From NCBI GenBank assembly GCA_964247385.1, contig CAXTUB010000013.1, positions 1 to 64,000 on the forward strand: a DNA stretch of 64,000 nt, written 5' to 3'. How positions within the stretch are numbered: the first letter of the stretch is position 1; each line of letters begins with the position of its first letter. Both the position numbers and the translations under genes were made by a program. Origin of the DNA: TMP-86 sp964247385 (GTDB lineage Bacteria > Pseudomonadota > Gammaproteobacteria > Steroidobacterales > Steroidobacteraceae). This document shows, in pieces, positions 1 through 8,098 of this stretch. The notes beneath the pieces are model-generated. The model was not told the DNA's origin and did not search any database. It saw nothing but the letters and a program-made list of their open reading frames with translations.

Positions 1-1
1 T

Positions 2-133
2 ACTCCTCAATCTAAGATAGACGATCTGTCCCGTGTTCTAAGGGGCGGCTCCACCAAGCTCACCCGCCGTCTTACGACAGCTTGGTATGCGCAGCGGGTG
101 AATGAGCGCTTCAAGCGCTGCAAGCGGAGCTAG
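2..133 (+). CDS. C-terminal end of an unidentified protein (partial)
   Basis: An open frame enters from the left edge and stops at a TAG at 131-133, giving 43 residues of a truncated C-terminus. The segment is basic (many Arg and Lys, ending RFKRCKRS) and reads like a real protein tail (TTAWYAQRVNERF). No domain can be recognised. It points toward the VPLPA-CTERM gene, and the hairpin at 242-276 lies between the two. Without upstream sequence it cannot be assigned, and a chance open frame is possible. Confidence 0.4.
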   Translation, partial: TPQSKIDDLSRVLRGGSTKLTRRLTTAWYAQRVNERFKRCKRS

Positions 134-241
134 CGCTTAAAATAGCGACTTGCAACAGTCGAACTCTTCCGGAGTAAAACATAGCGCCGGCGGGTTGACG
201 GTTTGACTTCCTCATCCGAGGTATTCCGACCCAAATAAAAT

Positions 242-276
242 AAAGCCCCGCTTCCGTTTTACGGAGGCGGGGCTTT
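242..276 (-). terminator. Rho-independent terminator (mainly for the minus-strand VPLPA-CTERM gene)
   Basis: A strong GC-rich inverted repeat pairs AAAGCCCCGC with GCGGGGCTTT, extended by TCCGT/ACGGA, around a short T-rich loop. Read on the minus strand, the stem is followed by a T-rich run (the complement of AAATAAAATAAAG). This is the classic intrinsic-terminator layout just downstream of the stop codon of the 327-1007 gene. On the plus strand only three Ts follow, so it may also act weakly on the rightward gene entering from the edge. Confidence 0.88.
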
Positions 277-326
277 AAGTCTGCTTGAAACTTACAAGCG
301 GTCGAGCCGCCTTAACCGGACTGGAA

Positions 327-1007
327 TTACGCCGCTGCGGCGGTCGCTGGAACTGACTCGGACGAGCGGTTCCGACGCGCGATTGCGCCCAACGCAATCA
401 AACCCGACAGGAACAGCCAAGCGGCAGCCGGCAACGGCACAGCTTTGATGCTCACGTTGTCAATGACGAGGCCTCGATTATCTCCACCGAAGAGATTGTA
501 GAAAAACGCGTGTACGCTCTCGTTAGCAGAAGCCTTGAATACCAACTCATAAAGAGCGAACGAGCTATCTGCTTGGATGTTATCGACTTCTTTCGACTGG
601 CCAGCGACAATGTGACTCAACGGGTTAGCTAGCTTCGTCGTGAAACCGAAAAGCAAACTGTCGGGCCCGGCATCACGCTGATTACCGGAAATCTGAGCAC
701 TCAGCGAATAAGTTTGGTTCTGTTTCAATGCAAAGGTGCCAGTTGTCGTAAACACGCCCGCGTTTCCCGTCGAGCCATCAAGATCAACACAGCCCTTCGA
801 ATCGTTGTAACACGTAATGCCGTATTGGTTGCCTTTTTGAATGGTATCGACCGTGCCGCCGATAGACGTCCAGCCAGCAGGCGTGGTGTTGAGCGAAGTC
901 GCAACTCCGTTGAAGCCATACGACTTCGGGACAGCAATCGCGAATGCGGAAGCGGCCGAAAGCGACAGGCCTACCAGCGCCGCAGCGCCCAAGATCATTT
1001 TTTGCAT
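327..1007 (-). CDS. VPLPA-CTERM sorting domain secreted protein
   Basis: A 226-residue exported protein. Residues 1-23 form a Sec signal peptide (hydrophobic core, AFA cleavage region). The middle, with many Gly, Asn and Thr residues, resembles the beta-rich extracellular body common in PEP-CTERM proteins. Residues 190-194 are VPLPA, followed by a hydrophobic helix and an Arg cluster (ARRNR). That is the tripartite C-terminal signal recognised by exosortases, in its VPLPA variant. By family knowledge the protein would be cleaved at this signal by the exosortase encoded at 5258-6874 and released to the surface or matrix. An odd point is the roughly 12-residue Ser/Ala tail after the Arg cluster, longer than usual. 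A weak AGGA lies upstream of the ATG, and a terminator follows the stop. The function of the body is unknown. Confidence 0.9.
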   Translation of the reverse strand: MQKMILGAAALVGLSLSAASAFAIAVPKSYGFNGVATSLNTTPAGWTSIGGTVDTIQKGNQYGITCYNDSKGCVDLDGSTGNAGVFTTTGTFALKQNQTYSLSAQISGNQRDAGPDSLLFGFTTKLANPLSHIVAGQSKEVDNIQADSSFALYELVFKASANESVHAFFYNLFGGDNRGLVIDNVSIKAVPLPAAAWLFLSGLIALGAIARRNRSSESVPATAAAA

Positions 1008-1085
1008 AGTAAAAAATTCCTACACGTCACGAGGTAACGCACGCGAAGTTAAACCAGACTTAGACCTAATTCAACCTGCGTGGGT

Positions 1086-1113
1086 TAAATACTTGTACAC
1101 GAAAAAGATACAA
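1086..1113 (-). promoter_or_regulatory. Possible sigma-70 promoter for the VPLPA-CTERM gene
   Basis: On the minus strand a TTGTAT box (1108-1113) sits 16 bp from a TATTTA box (1086-1091), about 80 bp upstream of the ATG at 1007. The match to the -35/-10 consensus is only fair, and the surrounding region is AT-rich. A sigma-54 -24/-12 element, known to control some PEP-CTERM genes, was looked for here and not seen. Confidence 0.3.
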
Positions 1114-1172
1114 ATGTATTACACAGCTGCAAAAAGAGCTCTATCAGATTTCGATTGCCATTGCTTTTAGTC

Positions 1173-3584
1173 CTATCGAGCGTCAAGTCCCGCGCGGAGC
1201 CTGCGGGCGTCTTCGAGGTCATTAAAAGATGCATCGGCAGCGAGTGCCTTGTCGAGATTATCGCGAGCATCGCGCACACTGCCTAATTTCAGTTGCGCAA
1301 GCGCAAGATGGTAGCGCAGCTCCGGTAGCTGGGGTGCTCGGTCAACTGCCTGTTGCAGCACAGCAGAAGCGGCGGGCGCCTCGCCTCGCTTGTAAAGCAC
1401 CCAACCCCAGGTATCCACCAATGCGGGATCCTTGGAGTTGGCGAAATTCTGCGACAGTGCGCGCGCCCTATCGAGACTTGCCTGATCTTGCCGATGGGTG
1501 ATGAGCAACATCGCCAGATTGTTGGCGACCGCGCTCGTCCCGCCGCTGACTTTGAGAAAAGCCTCGTACTGTGCGATGGCGTCGTCGGCTCGCCCGATTC
1601 GCTCGTACAGTGCGGCCAATGCAATGACGAGGTCGGCATTCCCCTGCGCCGCGTCGATGCCGCCCCGCAGCGTGCGGACCGCGCCTGCGGAGTCGCCGCT
1701 TGCGAGCTGAACATTGGCCAGGTTGCGGTAAGGCAGATCCCAACGCGGCGCAAGCGCGCTCGCTTGGCGCCAGGCGGCGATGGCAGCGGAAGTCTGTCCG
1801 GTACTCGCCAAAACCTCTCCCTTGACGTTGTGGAACACCGGCTCGCGCGGCAAACGCGCAATGCTGCGATCGAGACGTGCGAGTGCTTGGTCTTGATGAG
1901 TCTGGGCCAGGTCGACTCTCACCAACGCGATCACTGGCTCGACCGCATCCGGCGCGAGAGCCGCGGCACGCTCATAGGCGACGCGTGCGGCATCCAGATG
2001 CTTTTGCGTGAGCTCGAGCGTGCCCTCCATGAAGCTACCAACGGGCAGCTTCGGCTGATCCGCTTGCAGACGCTGTGCGACCAACTTTGCCGCGGCAAAG
2101 TTTTGCTGTGCGAGCTGTGCGTCGAATAGCGATTCCAGCGCCGTGAGGTCATCCGGATGCTCGCGCACGAGCTCGCTCAAAAGAGGGATTGCCTGATCCA
2201 GCCGCCGCGACCGGGTCAGCACCCGAGCCAGCTCGAGCTGCAACGCGGCATCCGATGGCACGCGGGCAAGCGCCGCACGCAGGGTTTCCTCAGCCAGCGT
2301 GATATCGCCTGCGCGAAGATAGGCGCGCGCCAACGTGCGCTGCACCGGCAGCGAATTGGGTTGGTCATGAGCCACGGCGCGTAAATCAGTCACGGCGGCC
2401 AAGGCTTGCCCGCGCGCTAAAGCCAACTCTGCCCGTATCAGCAATGCATCATTGTCGCGAGGATTCTGTTTGAGGATGGTCTCGATCAACGGCGTGGCCA
2501 ACGCGGGGCGATCGGTCGCGACGTAGATTCGCGCTAGATGAGTGCGTGCCGCAAGCCCAGCCGGGCCGGAGTCATCATTCTTGATCAGCTGCTCATCCAG
2601 GCGCACGGCGTCCGCGACTTTTCCGTGTCGCGTATACAACTCGCTCAAGCGCAGAAGATACTGCGCATCATCGGGGTTGGAATTCGCTGCGGCTTTCAGT
2701 TCGGCCTCGGCGGCATCACGCGCGCCGCGTTCCTCGAGATAATCCACCAAGCCCAGACGCGCTTCGGTGCTTTGCGGTAGATCTCGTACGGCCTGGCGGA
2801 GTGTCGCCTCTGCCGCCGACCAATTGAAATCTTGCTGGAAGCTTTGCGCTAGCTGAAAGCGGTACACATATTGTCGCGGCGCTTGCGCAATGACGCGGCC
2901 GAGCTCCGCGCTGCCTTCGGCGCGCCGACCCGAATCGAAGTAGAGCTGCGCAAGGACTGCGCGCAAGTCGGCGCTTGCGCTTGGCGCCTGCAGGGCGTGC
3001 CTCAAGAGATCAACCGCTTTCGCGGTCTCGCCCTGCTGGTTGTGCAGTGCAGCAAGCAGCGCGACCGCATTTTCATTCTGAGGTGCCAGGCGTGCGGCGG
3101 CTTGCGCATCGGCCAATGCGCTGACTTTGTCGCCGGAGCGCACCCGAACCGACGCCCGAACGATCAACAGGTCAGGGTCATTCGGTGTATGAGCCAACCC
3201 CTGGTTCACGAGGTCCAGCGCCTTGTCCGGCTCTCCGGCATACAGGTACAAGCGAGCGAGCGCCGCGCGGGCGGCAGTATGCGCAGCGTTCGATTGCACG
3301 GCGTCCTGATACAAACCCGCCGCCTCGCGCACGTTCCCAGTGCGCTCAGTCGCCTCGCCCGACAGATAAGCAGCCTCCGCATCGTTGGGATCGAGTTGCA
3401 AGGCGTTGCGAAATTCAACGCGCGCTTTCTCGAAATCGCGTTGCTTCAGGTATTCACGGCCCTTGTCGAGATAGCCCGCCTTGCGAGCCTGCGCGCCGCC
3501 GCAAGCGCAGAGAGTTGCTGCGAGCACAGTAGCACAGATACTTCCGACGACTCGTTGAACCACGCGACCTGCAACCATAGCCAT
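1173..3584 (-). CDS. prsT: PrsT-like TPR-repeat lipoprotein of the PEP-CTERM/EPS system
   Basis: An 803-residue protein with an N-terminal lipoprotein signal (hydrophobic stretch ending LCAC, lipid-accepting Cys about residue 28). Roughly twenty tandem tetratricopeptide units run to the C-terminus; several carry the W/LG-Y-A-P spacing, for example the helix pairs around DPNDAEAAYL and RAPQLPELRYHLALAQ. Size and architecture match the PrsT family (PEP-CTERM system TPR-repeat protein, usually about 900 residues), which is found beside exosortase and EPS genes. By family it should sit in the periplasm on a membrane and scaffold polysaccharide or protein export; the exact job is not established. 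It lies downstream of the WecA-like and exosortase genes on the same strand, with a 35-bp gap. An alternative ATG occurs two codons in. Function is inferred from family and location. Confidence 0.82.
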   Translation of the reverse strand: MAMVAGRVVQRVVGSICATVLAATLCACGGAQARKAGYLDKGREYLKQRDFEKARVEFRNALQLDPNDAEAAYLSGEATERTGNVREAAGLYQDAVQSNAAHTAARAALARLYLYAGEPDKALDLVNQGLAHTPNDPDLLIVRASVRVRSGDKVSALADAQAAARLAPQNENAVALLAALHNQQGETAKAVDLLRHALQAPSASADLRAVLAQLYFDSGRRAEGSAELGRVIAQAPRQYVYRFQLAQSFQQDFNWSAAEATLRQAVRDLPQSTEARLGLVDYLEERGARDAAEAELKAAANSNPDDAQYLLRLSELYTRHGKVADAVRLDEQLIKNDDSGPAGLAARTHLARIYVATDRPALATPLIETILKQNPRDNDALLIRAELALARGQALAAVTDLRAVAHDQPNSLPVQRTLARAYLRAGDITLAEETLRAALARVPSDAALQLELARVLTRSRRLDQAIPLLSELVREHPDDLTALESLFDAQLAQQNFAAAKLVAQRLQADQPKLPVGSFMEGTLELTQKHLDAARVAYERAAALAPDAVEPVIALVRVDLAQTHQDQALARLDRSIARLPREPVFHNVKGEVLASTGQTSAAIAAWRQASALAPRWDLPYRNLANVQLASGDSAGAVRTLRGGIDAAQGNADLVIALAALYERIGRADDAIAQYEAFLKVSGGTSAVANNLAMLLITHRQDQASLDRARALSQNFANSKDPALVDTWGWVLYKRGEAPAASAVLQQAVDRAPQLPELRYHLALAQLKLGSVRDARDNLDKALAADASFNDLEDARRLRAGLDAR

Positions 3585-3619
3585 CCACCAACCGTTTGAG
3601 GACGCCGACTATACGGAAA

Positions 3620-5254
3620 TCAAGCGAACGCGCGCACAGCAATTACGAGATTGAAAGCCGCTGCGCTGAGAAGAGCCGCTGCCCGCTGGGGTGCGCGCGC
3701 CGCCGCGATCAACTCCGCCGCGTAACACAGCACCACCAGTTTCGCGACACTGATGCCGATACTGCCTGCCGCGCTCGAGGTGCCCGGGAGATTAGGCAGT
3801 GCAAGTGCAGCGAAGATGAGCAGCAGGTCCAAGGGTGTCGCTTCGAAGCGACGGTGACGGGCAAAGCGGATCGCGATCGCTGCGGCGATTGCGAGTGGGG
3901 GCAGCACCAACCAGTCGATACGGTTGAGGAGATGCCTCTCGGCGCTCGAGATCTGATCGAGATAAGTGGCGGCGATGACCGCCACGAACAGGACCGCGCG
4001 GTAGAGCCACGATTCAACGAGCGGATACCGCCGAACACAGAGGCTGACGACAATCGCGCCAAGGCAAATCAACGCCAGCCATGCGACGTCCACGGACGCC
4101 TTGTCACCGGTCAATGCAACGCTGAGCAAATAAATGCCCAAGCACAGGCTCGCAAGGCCGGATGACCAGCGCGGCAAACTTTCGCTCGCGGCAAGCCACG
4201 TGCGAAAGCGGGTGATTGCGGAACGCTTTGCGAGATTGGAGCGGCGCCATCTCCAATCCGCCACCTCGAGGCCTGCGACGGCGAGAACGAAGCAGGCCGT
4301 AAACGTACCGAACACCGTCAGGATGAGAACATCGCTCTCGAAGCGCAATTGCCAGGCCACCAACAAGAGTGCGCATTGCACCGCGTAAATAACGATGACC
4401 GCTTCGTGATGATCGAAGCCCATGTCAAGCAGCCGATGGTGAAAGTGCATCTTGTCGGCCCTGAACAAAGGCTGCCGTGCGCGCAGTCGGCGAAACATGA
4501 CAAACAACGTATCGACGAGCGGCAAGCCCACTAGAAGCAGCGGCAGGCTCGTGCTGACGGGTGTCGCAGCTCCGCGACTCAGCAAGATGCACAGCACCCC
4601 CAGCGTGAAGCCAAGAAACTGGCTGCCCGCATCACCCATGAAGATCCGGGCAGGATACGTATTGAATCTCAAGAAACCGAGCAACGCGCCCATGAGTAAT
4701 ACGGCAAGCGTCTCCACGAACGGCACTTTCCAATGCTGCGCAAGAAGGGCAATTGCGGCGGCGCATAGCAATGCCGTGCCGCCGGCCAGACCATCGAGCC
4801 CATCGGACAGATTGATCGCGTTCGTGATGCCGAGCAGGAAAAGAAAAGTCAGCGGCATACCGACCCAACTGGGGATGGATATCGGCTCGGCAAACATCAA
4901 TGAATCGATGGACACTTGGCCGACCCACATCACGATGAGTACTGCGATGATCTGACCTGTCAGCTTGCTGCGCGCGCGCAGAGCGAATCGATCATCCAAG
5001 GCGCCAAACGCGACCAACACCATGACGGCGATGAGGTAACCCAAGAGAGGTCGGCTCATTGGCAGCCAAACGCACAGCGGAACGAGAGTCGCGATCGCCA
5101 TCGCGACTCCGCCGATGCGCGGGATCGGCTGCGTGTGCACTTTGCGCGCGTCCGGATCGTCCAAGATGCGCAGCCGGCCGGCGGCGCTTGCGAGCGGTGG
5201 AATCAATGCCATCGCAATGATCATTGCGATCACGAATCCGAGGATCAAATCCAT
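3620..5254 (-). CDS. WecA/MraY-family undecaprenyl-phosphate sugar-1-phosphate transferase with long C-terminal extension
   Basis: A 544-residue polytopic membrane protein. The first ~290 residues are a glycosyltransferase-4 (MraY/WecA) domain. They carry the Mg-binding DD pair in FGALDDR (residues 87-88), NAINLSDGLDGLAGG (about 145-159), GDAGSQFLGF (207-216) and the His-rich KMHFHHR motif (268-274). This family transfers a sugar-1-phosphate, usually GlcNAc- or QuiNAc-type, from UDP to undecaprenyl phosphate, so it is the likely initiating enzyme of the polysaccharide built by the neighbours. Residues 290-544 add several further hydrophobic segments not present in E. coli WecA (about 367 aa); their role is unknown. 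The start is the ATG three bases after the exosortase stop, so the two are probably co-translated. Confidence 0.88.
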   Translation of the reverse strand: MDLILGFVIAMIIAMALIPPLASAAGRLRILDDPDARKVHTQPIPRIGGVAMAIATLVPLCVWLPMSRPLLGYLIAVMVLVAFGALDDRFALRARSKLTGQIIAVLIVMWVGQVSIDSLMFAEPISIPSWVGMPLTFLFLLGITNAINLSDGLDGLAGGTALLCAAAIALLAQHWKVPFVETLAVLLMGALLGFLRFNTYPARIFMGDAGSQFLGFTLGVLCILLSRGAATPVSTSLPLLLVGLPLVDTLFVMFRRLRARQPLFRADKMHFHHRLLDMGFDHHEAVIVIYAVQCALLLVAWQLRFESDVLILTVFGTFTACFVLAVAGLEVADWRWRRSNLAKRSAITRFRTWLAASESLPRWSSGLASLCLGIYLLSVALTGDKASVDVAWLALICLGAIVVSLCVRRYPLVESWLYRAVLFVAVIAATYLDQISSAERHLLNRIDWLVLPPLAIAAAIAIRFARHRRFEATPLDLLLIFAALALPNLPGTSSAAGSIGISVAKLVVLCYAAELIAAARAPQRAAALLSAAAFNLVIAVRAFA

Positions 5255-5257
5255 GGG

Positions 5258-6874
5258 TCAGTGCGGAATGTACGAGGGCAAAATCGGGGCAATTTGCCCT
5301 GCGAAACGCGTCAGCGCTGCGTCACCGCTCGCTTCATCAATCCCTTGCGGGAGGGCAATCGCGAGACGCACGAGCGCGCCATCCGTACGGTCGCGCAACA
5401 AAGCATCCTTGAATAAAAACCATTTGGCCGCGTACTCGCTCGTGATCACGCGGCCACGCTGCTGAAACCAGTAATAGACGAGCTGGCGCTTGTTGCCCAG
5501 CTGAATCAGAACTCGATTGACGCGCAATGGTTCACCTTCGATCGCAACATGCGGCAGCGCCATTTGTCTGAGGCTCTTGATTTCCCATCCGCCGCCAGGT
5601 AGGCAACTTCGAGGAGAATGCGCCGAGCGGCCCGCACGTTGCGAGTCGTACCATGCGATGTAGAGATTGATCGGGGATGATGACGCACTCGAAAAGTTAG
5701 CGAGGTAGTAGTCATCGAGCTTTAGGGTGTCGAGATAAATCTGTTCCAATGTTTCGGGGTGCGCTGTCCAGTCTGCGACAGTCACCGGAAATTGCACAAG
5801 CGAAGTACGCGAAGGTGCGCGTTCCATCCTTTCCGGAATTAGCACCGAGACACTCGCTACAATGACGAGCAGCGCGACAGTCGCGTAGAAACTGGCAGGG
5901 ATCGGCCTCGTGATGGTGGGCCGGTTGCGTGCGACCGGCGGCGGCATCTCGATTCCGAACACCTGACGCCATGGACGTCGCTGATCGCCGACACCCGCGA
6001 GGATCATGCTTTCTCCGAGCAATAGCGCTGCACAGAGCATGAACATTGCCCAACCCTGAAATTCGTGCAGAAAGCCTTCCGCCATTCGCACTCCCCAATG
6101 TTCGACCATGAGGCCAATCGTGCCGACGCGAAAGCTGTTCATCAGGATCGTAATTGGAATACTTGAAAAAAATACCAATGCACGTTTCCACAATGCCGCC
6201 TTGAAAAAATAAGCGATCAAAAAACCAATGGTCATGAGGGGAAATAAATACCGCAATCCATCGCAAGCCTCGGCAACTTGCAACTTGTAGGCTCCAAGAT
6301 CGATGACGTTGCCTTCGAGAAAGACGGGGATGCCGAAAAGTCGCATGAATGCGACACCGATAGCGGAAGAAAGGAGCTGCAGGTCAGCAGAGAAATTAAA
6401 ATATAGAAAGTTTGGCAATGGCACCATGAAAAGCATGACGAGCAGGGGAAGCCACAGAAGCCTGAACGCTCTCCATCCTGTGAGGCTGAGCGCTAGCCCA
6501 TACAGAATAATGATCACAGAGTAGTGCTGCAGCGTAAAAATGGAAGACAACTTTCCGATCATGCAGAGCGCTGTTCCCAACGTCGCGATAGCCAGGCCAG
6601 ACCATGCGGACGTAAACGGCGCTCGCTCGAATTGATCGCGGCGCTGCCAAATTAAAAAGGCGCTGATTGCGGGTATTGCGATCCCGTGACTGTACTCAGG
6701 CCGTGTGACGAGCCAGCTTGCCATTTGGATCAATGCATCTTTGGCTAGAACTACTATCGCGACGACACTTACCGCAAAGAGCAACCATGCGCGCATTCGA
6801 AGTCGAAATTTTGCCTCCATAAGAGCGTCAACCTTTTTCTTGAACTTTTGCCTGCTCGATTGTAAGGGGCTCAC
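5258..6874 (-). CDS. xrtD: Exosortase with fused EpsI domain (XrtD type, VPLPA-CTERM specific)
   Basis: A 538-residue inner-membrane protein. The N-terminal ~300 residues hold about eight transmembrane segments and the exosortase catalytic set: Cys204 in AEACDGLRYL, Arg249 in NSFRVG and His270 in FLHEFQGW. The C-terminal ~200 residues, after one more membrane segment, are an EpsI domain with the typical HSPRSCLPGGGWEI stretch. Exosortase-EpsI fusions specific for VPLPA-CTERM signals are named XrtD. The only recognisable substrate in this window has exactly a VPLPA motif, which supports the assignment. The enzyme would cut sorting signals during transit to the surface. Codon one at 6874 is GTG without a good Shine-Dalgarno; an in-frame ATG at 6820 preceded by AAGG may be the true start (520 aa). 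It is divergent from the epimerase gene. Confidence 0.88.
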   Translation of the reverse strand: MSPLQSSRQKFKKKVDALMEAKFRLRMRAWLLFAVSVVAIVVLAKDALIQMASWLVTRPEYSHGIAIPAISAFLIWQRRDQFERAPFTSAWSGLAIATLGTALCMIGKLSSIFTLQHYSVIIILYGLALSLTGWRAFRLLWLPLLVMLFMVPLPNFLYFNFSADLQLLSSAIGVAFMRLFGIPVFLEGNVIDLGAYKLQVAEACDGLRYLFPLMTIGFLIAYFFKAALWKRALVFFSSIPITILMNSFRVGTIGLMVEHWGVRMAEGFLHEFQGWAMFMLCAALLLGESMILAGVGDQRRPWRQVFGIEMPPPVARNRPTITRPIPASFYATVALLVIVASVSVLIPERMERAPSRTSLVQFPVTVADWTAHPETLEQIYLDTLKLDDYYLANFSSASSSPINLYIAWYDSQRAGRSAHSPRSCLPGGGWEIKSLRQMALPHVAIEGEPLRVNRVLIQLGNKRQLVYYWFQQRGRVITSEYAAKWFLFKDALLRDRTDGALVRLAIALPQGIDEASGDAALTRFAGQIAPILPSYIPH

Positions 6875-6972
6875 CTAAGCATCCGCGAGAGAACACGCAA
6901 ACGAGCCTGCGGGGAAAATCGTAAGTACACTTGTGTAACTTTAAGCCGCGACAATCTATCAAGGACATTGTG

Positions 6973-8094
6973 ATGCGAACAGTTATGACGATTCTCGGGA
7001 CCCGGCCCGAGCTCATCAAAATGAGCCGCGTCATCGCAGAACTTGAGAAGCACACCAAGCATGTGCTTGTCCATACTGGGCAGAACTATGACTACGAGCT
7101 AAATCAAATCTTCTTTGAGGAGCTCGAAATAAGGAGACCAGATTATTTTTTGGAGGCGGCGGACCAGCAAGTCATGGAGGCAGTTGCACAGATTATTGCC
7201 AAAAGTGACCAAGCAATGGAAGCGGCCCGGCCGGACGCAGTATTGCTCTATGGAGATACAAATTCCTGTTTGGCAGTGATTGCGGCCAAACGACGGAAGA
7301 TTCCCGTATTTCATATGGAAGCAGGCAATCGATGCTTTGACCAGCGAGTTCCAGAGGAAATCAATCGCAAGATCGTGGATCACTTGTCCGATATTAATTT
7401 GGTCCTGACCGAGCACGCGCGACGTTATTTGGTTGCCGAAGGAATTCGACCAGAGACAATCATTAAAACCGGCTCGCACATGCAGGAGGTACTGAACTAT
7501 TACATGCCGCGAATTGAGCGGTCGGAGGTACTTAATAAATTAGGCCTGGCTCCAAGTCGGTATTTTCTAGTAAGCGCTCACCGCGAAGAGAACGTGGATA
7601 GCGAAGAGAGTTTGGCAGACCTCTTGGATTCGTTGGATGGCCTTGCCGCGGAGTACTGTTTTCCGATCATCGTTTCGACCCATCCGAGGACTAGAAAAAG
7701 ACTCGAAGGAAAACGGCTGTCTGAATTATCAGATCGAATTGTATTCAGCAAGCCTTTCGGCCTCATCGACTATATTCGTCTGCAGCTCAACGCGTTTTGC
7801 GTGCTATCGGATAGCGGGACGCTCACCGAGGAAGCTTCTTTGCTTGGTTTTCCTGCTGTTGCCATTCGTAATGCCCATGAGCGGCCGGAAGGTATGGATG
7901 GCGGTGTTGTTCTTATGAGCGGCCTTAAGAGAGCCCGGGTGCTTGATGCGGTTCGCGTGATCAATGCTCAGCAATTGGCGGGCTGGCAACCGCCAGTTGT
8001 TCGGGAGTACGAAAATCCTCAGGTGTCGCAACAGGTTGTTCGCGTGGTTCTTAGCTACATCGACTACGTCAATCGAACGGTGTGGTCAAGGTGA
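6973..8094 (+). CDS. wecB: Non-hydrolysing UDP-GlcNAc-type 2-epimerase (WecB/WbvD/FnlC family)
   Basis: A 373-residue cytoplasmic enzyme with the WecB fold. It opens with TILGTRPELIKMS. The catalytic acids appear in YGDTNS, HMEAGNRCFDQRVPEEINRK carries two Glu, and the catalytic His is in SAHREEN. The family inverts C2 of UDP-HexNAc. Next to a 5-inverting 4,6-dehydratase and an RmlD-like reductase, the likely substrate is UDP-L-RhaNAc, giving UDP-L-QuiNAc, the WbvD role. An upstream in-frame start exists at 6931, but the ATG at 6973 has AAGGA at 6961-6965 with 8-nt spacing and matches the family N-terminus, so it was chosen. It is the first gene of a rightward, translationally coupled operon and looks less GC-rich than the flanking genes. 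Confidence 0.88.
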   Translation: MRTVMTILGTRPELIKMSRVIAELEKHTKHVLVHTGQNYDYELNQIFFEELEIRRPDYFLEAADQQVMEAVAQIIAKSDQAMEAARPDAVLLYGDTNSCLAVIAAKRRKIPVFHMEAGNRCFDQRVPEEINRKIVDHLSDINLVLTEHARRYLVAEGIRPETIIKTGSHMQEVLNYYMPRIERSEVLNKLGLAPSRYFLVSAHREENVDSEESLADLLDSLDGLAAEYCFPIIVSTHPRTRKRLEGKRLSELSDRIVFSKPFGLIDYIRLQLNAFCVLSDSGTLTEEASLLGFPAVAIRNAHERPEGMDGGVVLMSGLKRARVLDAVRVINAQQLAGWQPPVVREYENPQVSQQVVRVVLSYIDYVNRTVWSR

Positions 8095-8098
8095 GCCA

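Noticed and set aside
1008..1172. Sigma-54 (-24/-12) promoter upstream of the VPLPA-CTERM gene
   Set aside because: No GG-N10-GC pair with proper flanks was seen; only a weak sigma-70-like pair is visible.
7964..8098. Extended start for the WbuB-like glycosyltransferase
   Set aside because: The extra 45 residues are encoded inside the epimerase gene and do not resemble the family; the ATG at 8099 has a good Shine-Dalgarno.
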